Assembly: GCF_009856825.1 (NCBI RefSeq)
Contig: NZ_WVTD01000002.1
Span: 248,001-312,000 of the forward strand
Source of the DNA: Novosphingobium silvae
GTDB taxonomy: Bacteria; Pseudomonadota; Alphaproteobacteria; Sphingomonadales; Sphingomonadaceae
DNA: 64,000 nucleotides
Direction: 5' to 3'
Shown here: positions 53,860 through 64,000 of the stretch, one piece after another
Numbering within the stretch: the stretch's first letter is position 1
Layout: every line of letters starts with the position of its first letter
The notes under the pieces: model-generated
Told to the model about the DNA's origin: nothing
Seen by the model: only the letters and a program-made list of their open reading frames with translations
Databases searched by the model: none
Program-made: the position numbers and the translations under genes

Positions 53860-54771
53860 TCAGGCAGTAGGAACCGCCTCGGCCTTCTGGGTCGAACCCT
53901 GGTAGATCTCGTCGATCGCTTCCGCCAGCGCTGCGTTGAACTCGGCATCGCTCATCTGCGAGCGCAGGTCGGACAGGAGCGCCCGGCTGAAGCTCGCGAT
54001 AATGCCCTTGTTCTTGGCAAGCTCGACGCAAGCTTCCGAGCGCGAGAAGCCGCCCGAGAGCGCGACCACGCGCAGGACCTTGGGATGCTCGACAAGTGCA
54101 TCGAAAGTGCCGGGAACGACCGGCAGCGAAAGCTTGAGCATCACCTGCTTGCCTTCGGGAAGGGCGTCGAGGTTCTTGAGGATCTCGTCGCGCAGGATGG
54201 TGTCACACTCGGCGCGCGTTTCGCTCTTGATGTTCACTTCGGGCTCGATGATCGGCATCATCTCGTGGCCGAGCACCTGCAGACCGATCTCGAACTGCTG
54301 CTTGACCACGGCGGCGATGCCCTCGGCATTGGCCGAGTTGATGACCGAGCGCTCCTTGGTGCCGAACACGCCAAGCGCCTTCGAGCGCGCCAGCAGCGCA
54401 TCCAGAGTGGGCATCGGCTTCATCAGCTGAACGCCGTTGGCTTCGTCTTCAAGGCCCTTGTCGATCTTGATGAACGGAACCACGCCCTTTGCGAGCAGTG
54501 CCTGGGGGGTCGGCACGCCTTCGACCTGGCCATCCATGGTGCGCTCGAAAAGGATGGCGCCGATGACCTTCTCACCGGTGAAGGCAGGAGACGAAATGAT
54601 CCGCGCGCGCATTTCGTGGATCAGGCCGAACATCTCCTCCTCGTTCGACCATGCACCTTCCTCGATCCCGTAGCCCTTGAGAGCCTTGGGGGTGGAACCG
54701 CCACTCTGGTCCAGCGCGGCAATGAAACCGTCGCCGTCCGCCATTTTGGCGGTCATCTCTGAATACTGCAT
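53860..54771 (-). CDS. fba: Fructose-bisphosphate aldolase, class I
   Basis: A 303-residue class I (Schiff-base) aldolase for glycolysis/gluconeogenesis. ALDQSGGSTPKAL at the N-terminus, the strand VMLKLSLPVVPG with the likely Schiff-base Lys, and LSGGFSRSEAC for phosphate binding are present. AGGAGGAGAA lies upstream of the ATG, and the same 13-base leader (ACTAGGAGGAGAA) precedes gap. Confidence 0.93.
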   Translation of the reverse strand: MQYSEMTAKMADGDGFIAALDQSGGSTPKALKGYGIEEGAWSNEEEMFGLIHEMRARIISSPAFTGEKVIGAILFERTMDGQVEGVPTPQALLAKGVVPFIKIDKGLEDEANGVQLMKPMPTLDALLARSKALGVFGTKERSVINSANAEGIAAVVKQQFEIGLQVLGHEMMPIIEPEVNIKSETRAECDTILRDEILKNLDALPEGKQVMLKLSLPVVPGTFDALVEHPKVLRVVALSGGFSRSEACVELAKNKGIIASFSRALLSDLRSQMSDAEFNAALAEAIDEIYQGSTQKAEAVPTA

Positions 54772-54859
54772 GGGTTCTCCTCCTAGTGTGTTCAGCACTT
54801 GCTTTCGAGCCTATCGCGCGGGGACATGTCCCGCAACAGCAGCAAGGCTGCGGTAAGCC

Positions 54860-55951
54860 TTAATTGGGCAGCACGCGCTCCTTCATCGGCTGCGGGATGG
54901 CCGCGCGGGCGCGCAGCACGGCGTTGATCCGGGTACGCATCGGCAGGTCCACCCAGCGTACCGCCGCCCATCCCAGCAACACGCAGCATGCCAGATAGAT
55001 GGCGCCCATCAGCACCGGATCATAGCCGAGGTCGTCCTTGAAGTAGCGCAGCGGCTCCATGAGCGCCCAGTGCACCGCATAGACGGCATAGGACACCTCT
55101 CCCAGAAACCAGGCGAGCGGCGCAAGGAACCGGGGCGGCTCGCACCGCGCACCCAGCCACACCAGCAGGGGCGAGACGACGATGCTGCACGCAAGGTCGT
55201 ACCAGGCATCCGGAATGGACACCGGGTCCAGCATCAGCATGGCCGCGATCGCGGCGAGGCAGGCGGCGCCCAGCCAACCGGCGGGACGCGCGACGGCGGC
55301 AGGGAGACGGGCGAGGAGCACGCCGGCGGTGAACGACATCGTGGTGCGCACCATCGAGGTCCCCACCTGATGCCAGACTGCTCCCAGGTTGCCGCCATCG
55401 TTCTCCAGCACCACGGGCACGAACCAGAGCGCGGCTGCCAGGACCACAGCCAGCAGCCCGATGCGCGGCAGGCGGAACAGCACCAGCACCAGGCCGAGGT
55501 TGGCCACCAGTTCAAAGAACAGCGACCATGCCGGCACGTTGAGCGGGAACAGGGTGTTCGTCACCGGCGAAGGAAGCATCAGCACGTTGAAGGGCAGCGC
55601 GCGCGCCATCATGCCATAGCCGTAGAGGTTGCCCTGCCCGGTAAAATGGTTGGAAATGGCGGACAGCGTGGTGACGACGATCCCCACAAGGAACAGCGGA
55701 TAGAGCCGGATCAGCCGCTGCTTCATGAAAGCCCCGGCCGTCATCCCGGCCTGCCAGCGCGGCAGGTACGTGCGGCATAGAACGAAGCCGGACAGCGCGA
55801 AGAAGAAGTCCACGGCGACATAGCCGTGGGGCGCCTGCGAGATGTTGTAGTGGAACAGCGCCACGGCAAGCGCGGCGATCCCGCGCATCCCGTCCAGCGT
55901 GACGTACCGCCCTTCCCAGGGCGGCGCGGCGGCATGACGATGGTGATTCAT
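54860..55951 (-). CDS. Acyltransferase 3 family membrane protein (OafA/YrhL-like)
   Basis: A 363-residue integral membrane protein with about ten helices. The N-terminal LDGMRGIAALAVALFHY with the catalytic-type His, then DFFFALSGFVLCRTYLPR, is the acyltransferase-3 signature. These enzymes O-acylate surface polysaccharides, lipids or periplasmic glucans; the acceptor is unknown. It is inserted between pgk and fba on the same strand. The ATG at 55951 is just before the domain; the longer frame upstream is antisense-like and non-conserved. Confidence 0.88.
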   Translation of the reverse strand: MNHHRHAAAPPWEGRYVTLDGMRGIAALAVALFHYNISQAPHGYVAVDFFFALSGFVLCRTYLPRWQAGMTAGAFMKQRLIRLYPLFLVGIVVTTLSAISNHFTGQGNLYGYGMMARALPFNVLMLPSPVTNTLFPLNVPAWSLFFELVANLGLVLVLFRLPRIGLLAVVLAAALWFVPVVLENDGGNLGAVWHQVGTSMVRTTMSFTAGVLLARLPAAVARPAGWLGAACLAAIAAMLMLDPVSIPDAWYDLACSIVVSPLLVWLGARCEPPRFLAPLAWFLGEVSYAVYAVHWALMEPLRYFKDDLGYDPVLMGAIYLACCVLLGWAAVRWVDLPMRTRINAVLRARAAIPQPMKERVLPN

Positions 55952-55988
55952 GCGCGCCGCATACTCGCTTTGGTCCCGTTTGTCGCGA

Positions 55989-57188
55989 TCAGGCGGAAAG
56001 CGCCGCGACGCCCGGAAGCTCCTTGCCTTCCATCCATTCGAGGAAAGCGCCGCCCGCGGTCGAGATATAGCTGAAATCCTGCGCCACGCCCGCGTGGTTG
56101 AGCGCGGCGACCGTATCGCCACCGCCGGCCACGGACACCAGCGATCCCTCGGCGGTGAGCGCTGCCGCGGTCTTGGCGAGCGCCACCGTCGCGGCATCGA
56201 AAGGCGCCATCTCGAACGCGCCGAGCGGGCCATTCCAGACGAGGGTGCGGCAGGTCTTTAGCACGTCGCCAAGGGTTTCGGCGGCATTCGGTCCAGCGTC
56301 GAGGATCATCTCGTCGGCCGCGACTTCATGGACGTTGCAGGTACGCAGGCTGGGCGGGTTGGCCGCGAATTCTTTCGACACCACCACGTCGTAGGGCAGA
56401 TGGACGGTGCAGCCCGAGGCATCGGCCGCTGCAAGGATTTCGTTGGCGGTGCCGGTCAGGTCGTGCTCGCACAGCGACTTGCCCACGTCCACGCCCTTGG
56501 CCGCGAGAAAGGTGTTGGCCATGCCGCCACCGATGATCAGGTGATCGACCTGGGTCACGAGGTGCTTCAGCACGTCGAGCTTGGACGAGACCTTGGCGCC
56601 GCCGACGACGGCCGCGACCGGCTTTTCGGGATTGCCGAGCGCCTTGTCGAGCGCTTCCAGCTCCGCCTGCATGGAACGTCCCGCATAGGCAGGCAGGACC
56701 CGGGCGAGGCCTTCGGTGGTCGCATGGGCGCGGTGCGCCGCAGAAAACGCATCGTTCACGTAGAAGTCCGCGTTGGCAGCGATCGCCTGCGCGAGTTCGG
56801 GGTCGTTCTTCTCCTCGCCCTTCCAGAAGCGGGTGTTCTCGAGGATGGCGATGTCGCCTGCGCGCAGGATGCCGATGGCCTGCCTGACCACGTCGCCCGC
56901 GATCTCGGGCACGAACATGACTTCCTTGCCGAGCGTCTTCTCCACCGCGCCCACGACCATGGAAAGCGACATCGTGGAAACGCGCTCGCCCTTGGGGCGG
57001 CCGAAATGCGCGAGCAGGAGGACCTTGGCGCCCTTCTCGGTCAGTTCCAGGATGGTGGGCGCCGCCGCGCGGATGCGGGTATCGTCGGTAACGGCCCCGT
57101 CCTGCATCGGCAGGTTGAGGTCGACGCGCACGAGCGCCACCTTCCCGTTCACGTCACCCAGGTCATCAAGGGTCTTGAAAGCGCTCAT
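55989..57188 (-). CDS. pgk: Phosphoglycerate kinase
   Basis: A 399-residue two-domain kinase. [41 protein letters not shown] and the C-terminal GGGDTVAAL nucleotide site are all present. The ATG overlaps the MOSC gene stop (ATGA). Confidence 0.97.
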   Translation of the reverse strand: MSAFKTLDDLGDVNGKVALVRVDLNLPMQDGAVTDDTRIRAAAPTILELTEKGAKVLLLAHFGRPKGERVSTMSLSMVVGAVEKTLGKEVMFVPEIAGDVVRQAIGILRAGDIAILENTRFWKGEEKNDPELAQAIAANADFYVNDAFSAAHRAHATTEGLARVLPAYAGRSMQAELEALDKALGNPEKPVAAVVGGAKVSSKLDVLKHLVTQVDHLIIGGGMANTFLAAKGVDVGKSLCEHDLTGTANEILAAADASGCTVHLPYDVVVSKEFAANPPSLRTCNVHEVAADEMILDAGPNAAETLGDVLKTCRTLVWNGPLGAFEMAPFDAATVALAKTAAALTAEGSLVSVAGGGDTVAALNHAGVAQDFSYISTAGGAFLEWMEGKELPGVAALSA

Positions 57189-57661
57189 CTCTCGATCCTT
57201 ATCTCGTCGCCGACGGCGATCTCGCCGTCATCCAGCACCCTGCCCAGCACGCCGCCACGCCAGTCCGGCGTGAGCGCGCGCTCGAGGCCGGGCGCCACTT
57301 CCTCCATGCGGCCGCACGGATCGCATTCCATGGTGACCTCGATGCGCAGGTGCCTGCCGATCACCAGGACCGCGCCCGCCTTCCTCGGCAGGCGCAGCCC
57401 TTCGACCAGAAGGTTCGCACGGCGAGCATGCCATGGCGGGCGCTGCCCGAACAGATCGGTTGCATGCACCTCGTCCAGAGCCGCCCGCCAGCTCTCGATC
57501 TCCATAAGGGAGACCTGCCGCCTCGGCACCTTTCCCGGACGCACCGCGCCGCGAAAGTCCCCGTGGACTCCCGCGGCGGCAGTTACGACGGCAGAGCGCA
57601 GGTCCTCCATCGGAGCACGGCGACGTTGCCGCCGTGAGATACCGATGAGGCGTCCCGCCAT
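57185..57661 (-). CDS. MOSC-domain protein
   Basis: A 158-residue single MOSC domain (molybdenum cofactor sulfurase C-terminal type). [41 protein letters not shown] and the conserved Cys in [14 protein letters not shown] are family marks. MOSC proteins bind or transfer sulfur to metal/cofactor centres (for example YiiM-like). It lies between gap and pgk (14-base gap, 4-base overlap), so it is co-expressed with them. A weak ribosome-binding site precedes the ATG. Confidence 0.82.
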   Translation of the reverse strand: MAGRLIGISRRQRRRAPMEDLRSAVVTAAAGVHGDFRGAVRPGKVPRRQVSLMEIESWRAALDEVHATDLFGQRPPWHARRANLLVEGLRLPRKAGAVLVIGRHLRIEVTMECDPCGRMEEVAPGLERALTPDWRGGVLGRVLDDGEIAVGDEIRIER

Positions 57662-57675
57662 CGCCGTCTTTTCGA

Positions 57676-58683
57676 TCAGAGCAGGCCGCCCATCACGCCG
57701 GCCGTGTCGACCATGCGGTTGGAGAAGCCCCACTCGTTGTCGTACCACGAAAGCACACGCACGAGCTTGCCTTCGAGTACGGCGGTCTCGAGGCTGTCGA
57801 TCGTCGACGAGTGCGCATCGTGGTTGAAGTCGATCGAGACCAGCGGTTCCTCGGTATAGCCGAGCACGCCCTTGAGCTCGCCCTCGGCCGCTTCCTTGAG
57901 CAGCGCGTTGACTTCCTCGGCGGTGGTGTCGCGCTTGGGCACGAAAGTCAGGTCGACGACCGAGACGTTCGGGGTGGGCACGCGGATCGACGAACCGTCG
58001 AGCTTGCCCTTGAGGTCCGGAAGAACGAGGCCCACGGCAACGGCGGCGCCGGTGCTGGTGGGGATCATGTTCATCGCGGCGGCGCGGGCGCGGCGCGGAT
58101 CCTTGTGGATCTGGTCGAGGATCTTCTGATCGTTGGTGTACGAGTGGATCGTGGTCATCAGGCCGCGCTCGATGCCGATCTTCTCGTGCAGGACCTTGGC
58201 GAACGGCGCGAGGCAGTTGGTGGTGCACGAGGCGTTCGAGACGACAAGGTGCTCGGCCGTCAGGTCCTTGTGGTTGACGCCGTAGACGACGGTCAGGTCC
58301 ACGCCCTTGGCCGGGGCCGAGATCAGCACGCGCTTCGCGCCGGCGGCGATGTGCTTGGACGCGCTGTCCTTGTCCACGAAGAAGCCGGTGCACTCCAGCG
58401 CGATGTCGATGCCGTTCGCGGCATGCGGCAGGTTCGCCGGATCACGCTCGGCAGTCACCTTGATGCGCTTGCCGTTGATGATCAGGTCGCTGCCGTCGAC
58501 TTCGACGTCGCCCGGGAACGTGCCGTGCACGCTGTCGCGCTTGAAAAGGAGGGCGTTGGCCTTGGCGTCGGCCAGGTCGTTGATCGACACCAGCTCGAGA
58601 TCATGGTCGGTACGCTCGAGAATGGCGCGAGCGACATTGCGCCCGATACGTCCAAAACCGTTGATCGCAACCTTCGTCGCCAT
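57676..58683 (-). CDS. gap: Glyceraldehyde-3-phosphate dehydrogenase, type I
   Basis: A 335-residue NAD-dependent enzyme. [13 protein letters not shown] binds NAD; catalytic Cys153 is in [21 protein letters not shown] is a strong ribosome-binding region. It lies 16 bases after tkt. Confidence 0.97.
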   Translation of the reverse strand: MATKVAINGFGRIGRNVARAILERTDHDLELVSINDLADAKANALLFKRDSVHGTFPGDVEVDGSDLIINGKRIKVTAERDPANLPHAANGIDIALECTGFFVDKDSASKHIAAGAKRVLISAPAKGVDLTVVYGVNHKDLTAEHLVVSNASCTTNCLAPFAKVLHEKIGIERGLMTTIHSYTNDQKILDQIHKDPRRARAAAMNMIPTSTGAAVAVGLVLPDLKGKLDGSSIRVPTPNVSVVDLTFVPKRDTTAEEVNALLKEAAEGELKGVLGYTEEPLVSIDFNHDAHSSTIDSLETAVLEGKLVRVLSWYDNEWGFSNRMVDTAGVMGGLL

Positions 58684-58699
58684 GTAATTCTCCTCCTAG

Positions 58700-60688
<1,989 letters not shown>

Positions 60689-60927
60689 GGGAGAGCTCCG
60701 GGTATGCGAAAATTGCGGGACGATTCGAAAACTGGGACCCCCTTTAGGGAGAGGCTGCGTTCCGTCAAGTTCGGCACCGGTTTTCGCGAGGACGCCCCTG
60801 CGAACGGCCGCAAGCGGCATGCGTCCCGTCGCATGAGATGCCCTTTGAACCATGCGTGCGTGACAAGATTGTGAACAAGCGCGTGCAAGTGCTTGCGAGG
60901 CGAACATTATGTCGCCAGCGAGAAGCC

Positions 60928-61134
60928 ATGAACGAGGCTGATGCCCTGCTGGCGCTCGACCGTATCGAGCAAGCCCTGGCCCGGATCGAAGCTGCCGCGC
61001 AGGCAGTGCAGGACGAGCCCGCCGCCCGCGAGCGCGAAGACGATCTGCATCGCCGCCACGAAGCGCTCAAGGCGAGCGTCGCACGCTCGCTTTCAGACCT
61101 CGACGAACTGCTTGGCCAGCGGGGTGACGCCTGA
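60928..61134 (+). CDS. Small coiled-coil protein upstream of zapA, uncharacterised
   Basis: A 68-residue acidic, Ala/Glu/Arg-rich protein predicted to be one long helix or coiled coil (ALLALDRIEQALARIEAAAQ). Its stop overlaps the zapA start by one base (TGATG), so it is made with ZapA, and a role with the division ring is a reasonable guess only. The ATG at 60928 starts the acidic region. Confidence 0.7.
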   Translation: MNEADALLALDRIEQALARIEAAAQAVQDEPAAREREDDLHRRHEALKASVARSLSDLDELLGQRGDA

Positions 61135-61481
61135 TGGGCAACGTCACGCTCTCCATCGGCGGCCGCAGCTTCACGCTTGCCAGCGCGAACGGCGAGGAGG
61201 CCCATGTCGAGGCACTCGGCCGCCTCATCGACGAGAAGGTCCGCGCCGCCGGCGTGAGCGGGCAGACGGAGACGCGGATGCTGCTCTTCGCCTCGCTCAT
61301 GCTTGCCGACGAACTGCACGAGTTGCGCAGCCGCCCCGCTCCGGAACCTGTTCCCGAACCCGTCGCTTCGCCCATCGAAGCACCACGGATGCCCCGGGAA
61401 GCCGGGGAAAGGCTGGCCCGCATCGCCGCGCGGATCGAAAATCTCGCATCCCTCCTTGAGGGGGAGAAGAAGAGCGCCTAG
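61134..61481 (+). CDS. zapA: Cell division protein ZapA
   Basis: A 115-residue FtsZ-ring-associated protein. The globular N-terminal domain (NVTLSIGGRSFTLA ... EEAHVEALGRLIDEKV) is followed by a helix including LLFASLMLADELHELR, then a Pro/Glu linker and a C-terminal helix. Coupled to the 68-residue gene and followed by 6S RNA. Confidence 0.9.
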   Translation: MGNVTLSIGGRSFTLASANGEEAHVEALGRLIDEKVRAAGVSGQTETRMLLFASLMLADELHELRSRPAPEPVPEPVASPIEAPRMPREAGERLARIAARIENLASLLEGEKKSA

Positions 61482-61489
61482 ATAGGGCG

Positions 61490-61625
61490 TGACGGGATCT
61501 GCCCGGCACGTGCCGTTCGAACATCCCTGAGGCTATAAGCAATCCATTGGGGGCTGTCCCTGCCCGGATCCTGGTCCGAAGCACATGGTCCCCACCTGAC
61601 GTCGAGGCGTCAGAGGATTTCTAGG
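61490..61625 (+). ncRNA. ssrS: 6S RNA
   Basis: The 153-base gap between zapA and the formyltetrahydrofolate cyclo-ligase gene is the usual place for alphaproteobacterial 6S RNA. It contains blocks I recognise from that family: CCCTGAGGCTATAAGCAATC and GGGGGCTGTCCC in the central bulge region, and CAGAGGATTTCTAGG near the 3' end. 6S RNA binds housekeeping RNA polymerase in stationary phase. Ends are approximate. Confidence 0.72.
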
Positions 61626-61634
61626 AAACGACCC

Positions 61635-62261
61635 ATGGTGGACCCGTCACCCCCCATATCTTCCGGCTCCTTCGCCGACGCCAAGGCCGCGCTTCGGCGC
61701 GCCTATCGGCAGGCCCGGGCCGAACACGTCGCAGGCCTGCCCGCCGGTCTTCGCGCATTGATGCTCAGCCGTCCCCCTGCTCCGGTGGTCGAGATGATCC
61801 CGCCAGGAGCGACCGTGGGCCTCTACCACCCGGTCGGATCGGAGGCGCCTGCGCTGGGCTGGGCCCGCTGGCTCTCGGAGAACGGGTGGAGCGTCGCCCT
61901 GCCCTGGTTCGCATCGCGGACCGCGCCCATGGACTTTCGCATCTGGGACAACCCCTGGGACGAAAGCCTTCTGGCGCCCGGCCCCTGGCGCGCACTGCAG
62001 CCTGCCGCCGACGCCCCGGTCGCAGCCCCCGACATCGTGGTGGTGCCTCTGCTGGCGTTCACCGCCGAAGGCCATCGGCTCGGCCAGGGCGGAGGCCACT
62101 ACGATCGCTGGCTCGATGCCCATCCCCGCGTCCCCGCCATCGGCTTGGCCTGGGACTGCCAGCTGGCCGCCGAATTGCCCGTGGAGAGCCATGACCGCAC
62201 GCTGGTCGCGGTGGTCACGCCCACGCGCATCTACCACGCCGAAACGGCAGGCGAAGGCTGA
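61635..62261 (+). CDS. 5-formyltetrahydrofolate cyclo-ligase
   Basis: A 208-residue enzyme converting 5-formyl-THF to 5,10-methenyl-THF with ATP. LRRAYRQAR at the N-terminus, VGLYHPVGSE, VPLLAFTAEGHRLGQGGGHYDRWL (the diagnostic Gly-rich ATP/Mg site) and TLVAVVTP fit well. Adjacent to 6S RNA as in many proteobacteria. Confidence 0.93.
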   Translation: MVDPSPPISSGSFADAKAALRRAYRQARAEHVAGLPAGLRALMLSRPPAPVVEMIPPGATVGLYHPVGSEAPALGWARWLSENGWSVALPWFASRTAPMDFRIWDNPWDESLLAPGPWRALQPAADAPVAAPDIVVVPLLAFTAEGHRLGQGGGHYDRWLDAHPRVPAIGLAWDCQLAAELPVESHDRTLVAVVTPTRIYHAETAGEG

Positions 62262-62265
62262 GCCT

Positions 62266-62505
62266 ATGCGGGAAACACCCACCTGGCGCATCCCTGTCGG
62301 TATCCTCGCGCTCGTGGGCGTGCTGGCGCTCTACGGCATTGCGGTGGCCACTTTCGTGCCGCCGCTCATCGGCGGGTGGAACGCGCTTGCACAGACGCCT
62401 GTCTACGTGGTCCTGGGGATCGTCTGGATCCTGCCGCTGGGGCGGTTCCTGATCTGGATGGAAACCGGCCGCTGGAGCGCGCCTGAGAAGGACCCTGCCG
62501 GGTAG
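62266..62505 (+). CDS. DUF2842 small membrane protein
   Basis: A 79-residue protein with two hydrophobic helices (about 9-32 and 43-64) and WRIPVGILALVGVLALYGI / VWILPLGRFLIWMETGRW, the pattern of DUF2842 proteins of alphaproteobacteria. Function is unknown. It starts five bases after the cyclo-ligase stop. Confidence 0.8.
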   Translation: MRETPTWRIPVGILALVGVLALYGIAVATFVPPLIGGWNALAQTPVYVVLGIVWILPLGRFLIWMETGRWSAPEKDPAG

Positions 62506-62513
62506 CCCCGGCA
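62496..62513 (+). terminator. Possible hairpin over the DUF2842 stop codon
   Basis: TGCCGGG and CCCGGCA form a 7-base stem with a 4-base loop holding the TAG stop. There is no T-run, so termination is uncertain. Confidence 0.35.
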
Positions 62514-62628
62514 AGTCCGCACAACGCTCCTGCAAGCCAGAGGCATCCCCCGGAGCAAGTCCGGGACAACAATCCAGTTTTCGGGGATTTCCACATGCTG
62601 TGCGCTGCTGGCCACTTCGTTCAAGAAG

Positions 62629-62705
62629 TGGCGCGAGTGACGGGGCTCGAACCCGCGACCTCCGGCGTGACAGGCCGGCACTCTAACCAACTGAGCTACA
62701 CCCGC
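62629..62705 (-). tRNA. tRNA-Asp (GTC)
   Basis: A 77-base cloverleaf with encoded CCA. Acceptor GCGGGTG pairs with CACTCGC; the anticodon loop CTGTCAC gives GTC (plus-strand positions 62669-62671), and TTCGAGC is the T-loop. Identical to the copy at 62817. Confidence 0.97.
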
Positions 62706-62816
62706 GCAGCGATGTGTGCGAAACCTTGAGGCAGGCTTCAAACCACCGGGTTACCGGCATCTCCAGCCTTCAGGCCGGACCGTCCCCCTCTTGTGAAAGA
62801 GAGAAACTGCCCCAAG

Positions 62817-62893
62817 TGGCGCGAGTGACGGGGCTCGAACCCGCGACCTCCGGCGTGACAGGCCGGCACTCTAACCAACTGAGCTACACCCGC
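62817..62893 (-). tRNA. tRNA-Asp (GTC), second copy
   Basis: Identical in sequence to the tRNA at 62629-62705, 111 bases upstream on the same strand, with anticodon GTC at 62857-62859 (plus-strand numbering). The pair probably share one promoter to the right. Confidence 0.97.
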
Positions 62894-63137
62894 GTTCTTG
62901 CGGTTGCGTCCGCTTGGGAGCGCCGCCACTAGGCCAGCCTCGCAGGGCTGTCAACAGCCTTGCAGAGGCCGCGCGGACTTTTTTCTGAGAGCCACTTCCG
63001 CCGGTCTGGCGTACGCCGGATTGCCCGGGCTTTCCGGTACTTTCCGCCGCCTTCGCAAGCCTTGCAGAGCAGTGGGAGCGTCACGTCTGACGATGATTTG
63101 GTGCCGCAGTGGCGGAAGATCGCCGCGTACGCCGCTC

Positions 63138-63464
63138 TCAGGGCTTGGGAGCGGTGATCCGCTGACGCGCTTCGACGAGGATGGCGGCAAGCTCGTGGCG
63201 GCCCGGCATGTCCGCCATCGATCCGATCCTGATGTAGCGGCTGTGTTCCTTGTCGCCGTGGATGCCGAGCGAACAGTGTGCCTTGAACCCCGCCAGGCCC
63301 GCTACATTGCGACCCGCCACGGTGTAGTGCGGCACTTTCCACTTTATGGTCTCAGCAGCGTCGGGAAGCGCGGCCGCGATCGCTTCGCGCAGGTGCTGCA
63401 GCATGGCCTGAACCGGAGGCGCCATGGCGGCGATGTAAGCGTCCACGCGCGAATCCCGGTCCAT
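63138..63464 (-). CDS. DUF1801 domain protein
   Basis: A 108-residue protein with RVDAYIAAMAPPVQAMLQHLREAIAAALP, then ETIKWKVPHYTVAGRNVAGLAGFKAHCSLGI, the DUF1801 (YdhG-like) pattern. Function is unknown. The ATG at 63464 has AGGTGG 5 bases before it; a GTG nine bases upstream is also possible. It begins 16 bases after the E2 gene stop. Confidence 0.85.
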   Translation of the reverse strand: MDRDSRVDAYIAAMAPPVQAMLQHLREAIAAALPDAAETIKWKVPHYTVAGRNVAGLAGFKAHCSLGIHGDKEHSRYIRIGSMADMPGRHELAAILVEARQRITAPKP

Positions 63465-63480
63465 GCCAGCCACCTTTCCC

Positions 63481-64000
63481 TCAGCCTGCGAGAATGAGTG
63501 CCGGAGCCTCGATCAGCTTCTTGAGGTCCTGCGCAAAGCTGGCCGCGTCAAACCCGTCGACGACGCGGTGATCGCAGCTCATCGAGATGTTCATGATTTT
63601 GCGCTTTTCCACGCGTTCCGTGCCGTCCGCGCCCTTCACGAACATCGGCCGTTCGACGATCCGGTTGGGACCGATGATGGCCACTTCCGGACGGTTGATG
63701 ACGGGCGTGGTCGCCACGCCGCCCATCGGGCCCAGCGAGGTGACGGTGATCGTCGAGCCCGAGAGTTCGGACGACTTCGCCGATCCGTCGCGCGCGGCCT
63801 GCGCAAGGCGCGAGATCTCCGTTGCGAGCTGCCACAGGTTGCGGCTTTCGGCGTTGCGGATCACCGGCACCATCAGCCCTGCCGGCGTCTGCGCCGCGAT
63901 GCCGAGGTGGACCGAGCCATGGCGGGTCACCACGCCTGCCTCATCGTCGTAATGCGCGTTCAGCATCGGATAGCTGGGCAGCAGGCGGCAGATGGCGGTG
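63481..64000 (-). CDS. 2-oxoacid dehydrogenase E2 component, C-terminal fragment
   Basis: The frame is open through the right edge; about 173 C-terminal residues are present. They are the catalytic acyltransferase domain with VHLGIAAQTPAGLMVPVIRNA, GPMGGVATTPVINRPEVAI and the active-site MSCDHRVVDGFDAASF with His and Asp. The lipoyl and E1/E3-binding parts lie outside. This could be the pyruvate or the branched-chain E2; the Met-Ser-Cys-Asp-His-Arg form and VTSLGPMGG lean to the branched-chain type. Confidence 0.85.
   Translation of the reverse strand, partial: TAICRLLPSYPMLNAHYDDEAGVVTRHGSVHLGIAAQTPAGLMVPVIRNAESRNLWQLATEISRLAQAARDGSAKSSELSGSTITVTSLGPMGGVATTPVINRPEVAIIGPNRIVERPMFVKGADGTERVEKRKIMNISMSCDHRVVDGFDAASFAQDLKKLIEAPALILAG

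Noticed and set aside
62894..63137. Small genes to the right of the tRNA-Asp pair
   Set aside because: Several short frames cross this 244-base gap but none has a ribosome-binding site or plausible protein; it more likely holds the tRNA promoter.

Overview
The window is GC-rich, densely packed DNA from an alphaproteobacterium of the order Sphingomonadales, most likely Novosphingobium or a close relative. The assignment is inference. It rests on the glycolytic order tkt-gap-pgk-fba-thiE, the 6S RNA between zapA and a 5-formyltetrahydrofolate cyclo-ligase gene, the CysNC fusion, exosortase-A-associated hydrolases, TonB-Xanth-Caul type receptors, GH97/GH13 glucan genes and DUF2842.

Layout. 1-3.5 kb: end of an exosortase-A locus (two hydrolases), thioredoxin reductase, an alpha/beta hydrolase and a small membrane protein. 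3.5-6.6 kb: an AT-rich regulatory stretch and a molybdate locus (one-domain ModE-like regulator, modA, modB, short modC). 6.8-9.1 kb: an NmrA-like protein carrying an unusual 16-residue tandem repeat, and an isovaleryl-CoA dehydrogenase. 9.2-20.7 kb: an alpha-glucan utilisation locus (MFS transporter, LacI regulator, TonB receptor, secreted GH13, GH13 alpha-glucosidase, GH97) with matching palindromic operators. 20.7-23.7 kb: three Tad-type pilus-associated proteins. 24.1-27.0 kb: a hybrid HWE histidine kinase and purC.

27-45 kb is accessory and catabolic. It holds a TetR-ALDH-SDR-SnoaL-acyl-CoA ligase-AcuI set, a second TetR gene, the sulfate-activation operon cysD-cysNC-cysQ beside a LuxR-type regulator, an SDR-MDR-metallo-beta-lactamase-fold operon divergent from an AraC gene, and a sulfotransferase-VOC pair.

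45.2-52.5 kb is the most notable block: a compact locus for the deazaflavin cofactor F420. A cofGH fusion, cofD and cofE run on the minus strand. They diverge from npdG (F420:NADP oxidoreductase) and cofC, followed by an SDR and an LLM-family, probably F420-dependent oxidoreductase. Synthesis, reduction and likely use of the cofactor are therefore packed together. No DF420-reductase (FbiB C-terminal) domain is present, which leaves the three-carbon precursor open.

52.5-64 kb is housekeeping: thiE, fba, an acyltransferase, pgk, a MOSC protein, gap and tkt in one direction; then a 68-residue coiled-coil protein, zapA, 6S RNA, formyltetrahydrofolate cyclo-ligase and DUF2842; two identical tRNA-Asp genes; a DUF1801 protein; and the C-terminal part of a 2-oxoacid dehydrogenase E2 subunit at the right edge. 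I saw no integrase, transposase, prophage or CRISPR array.
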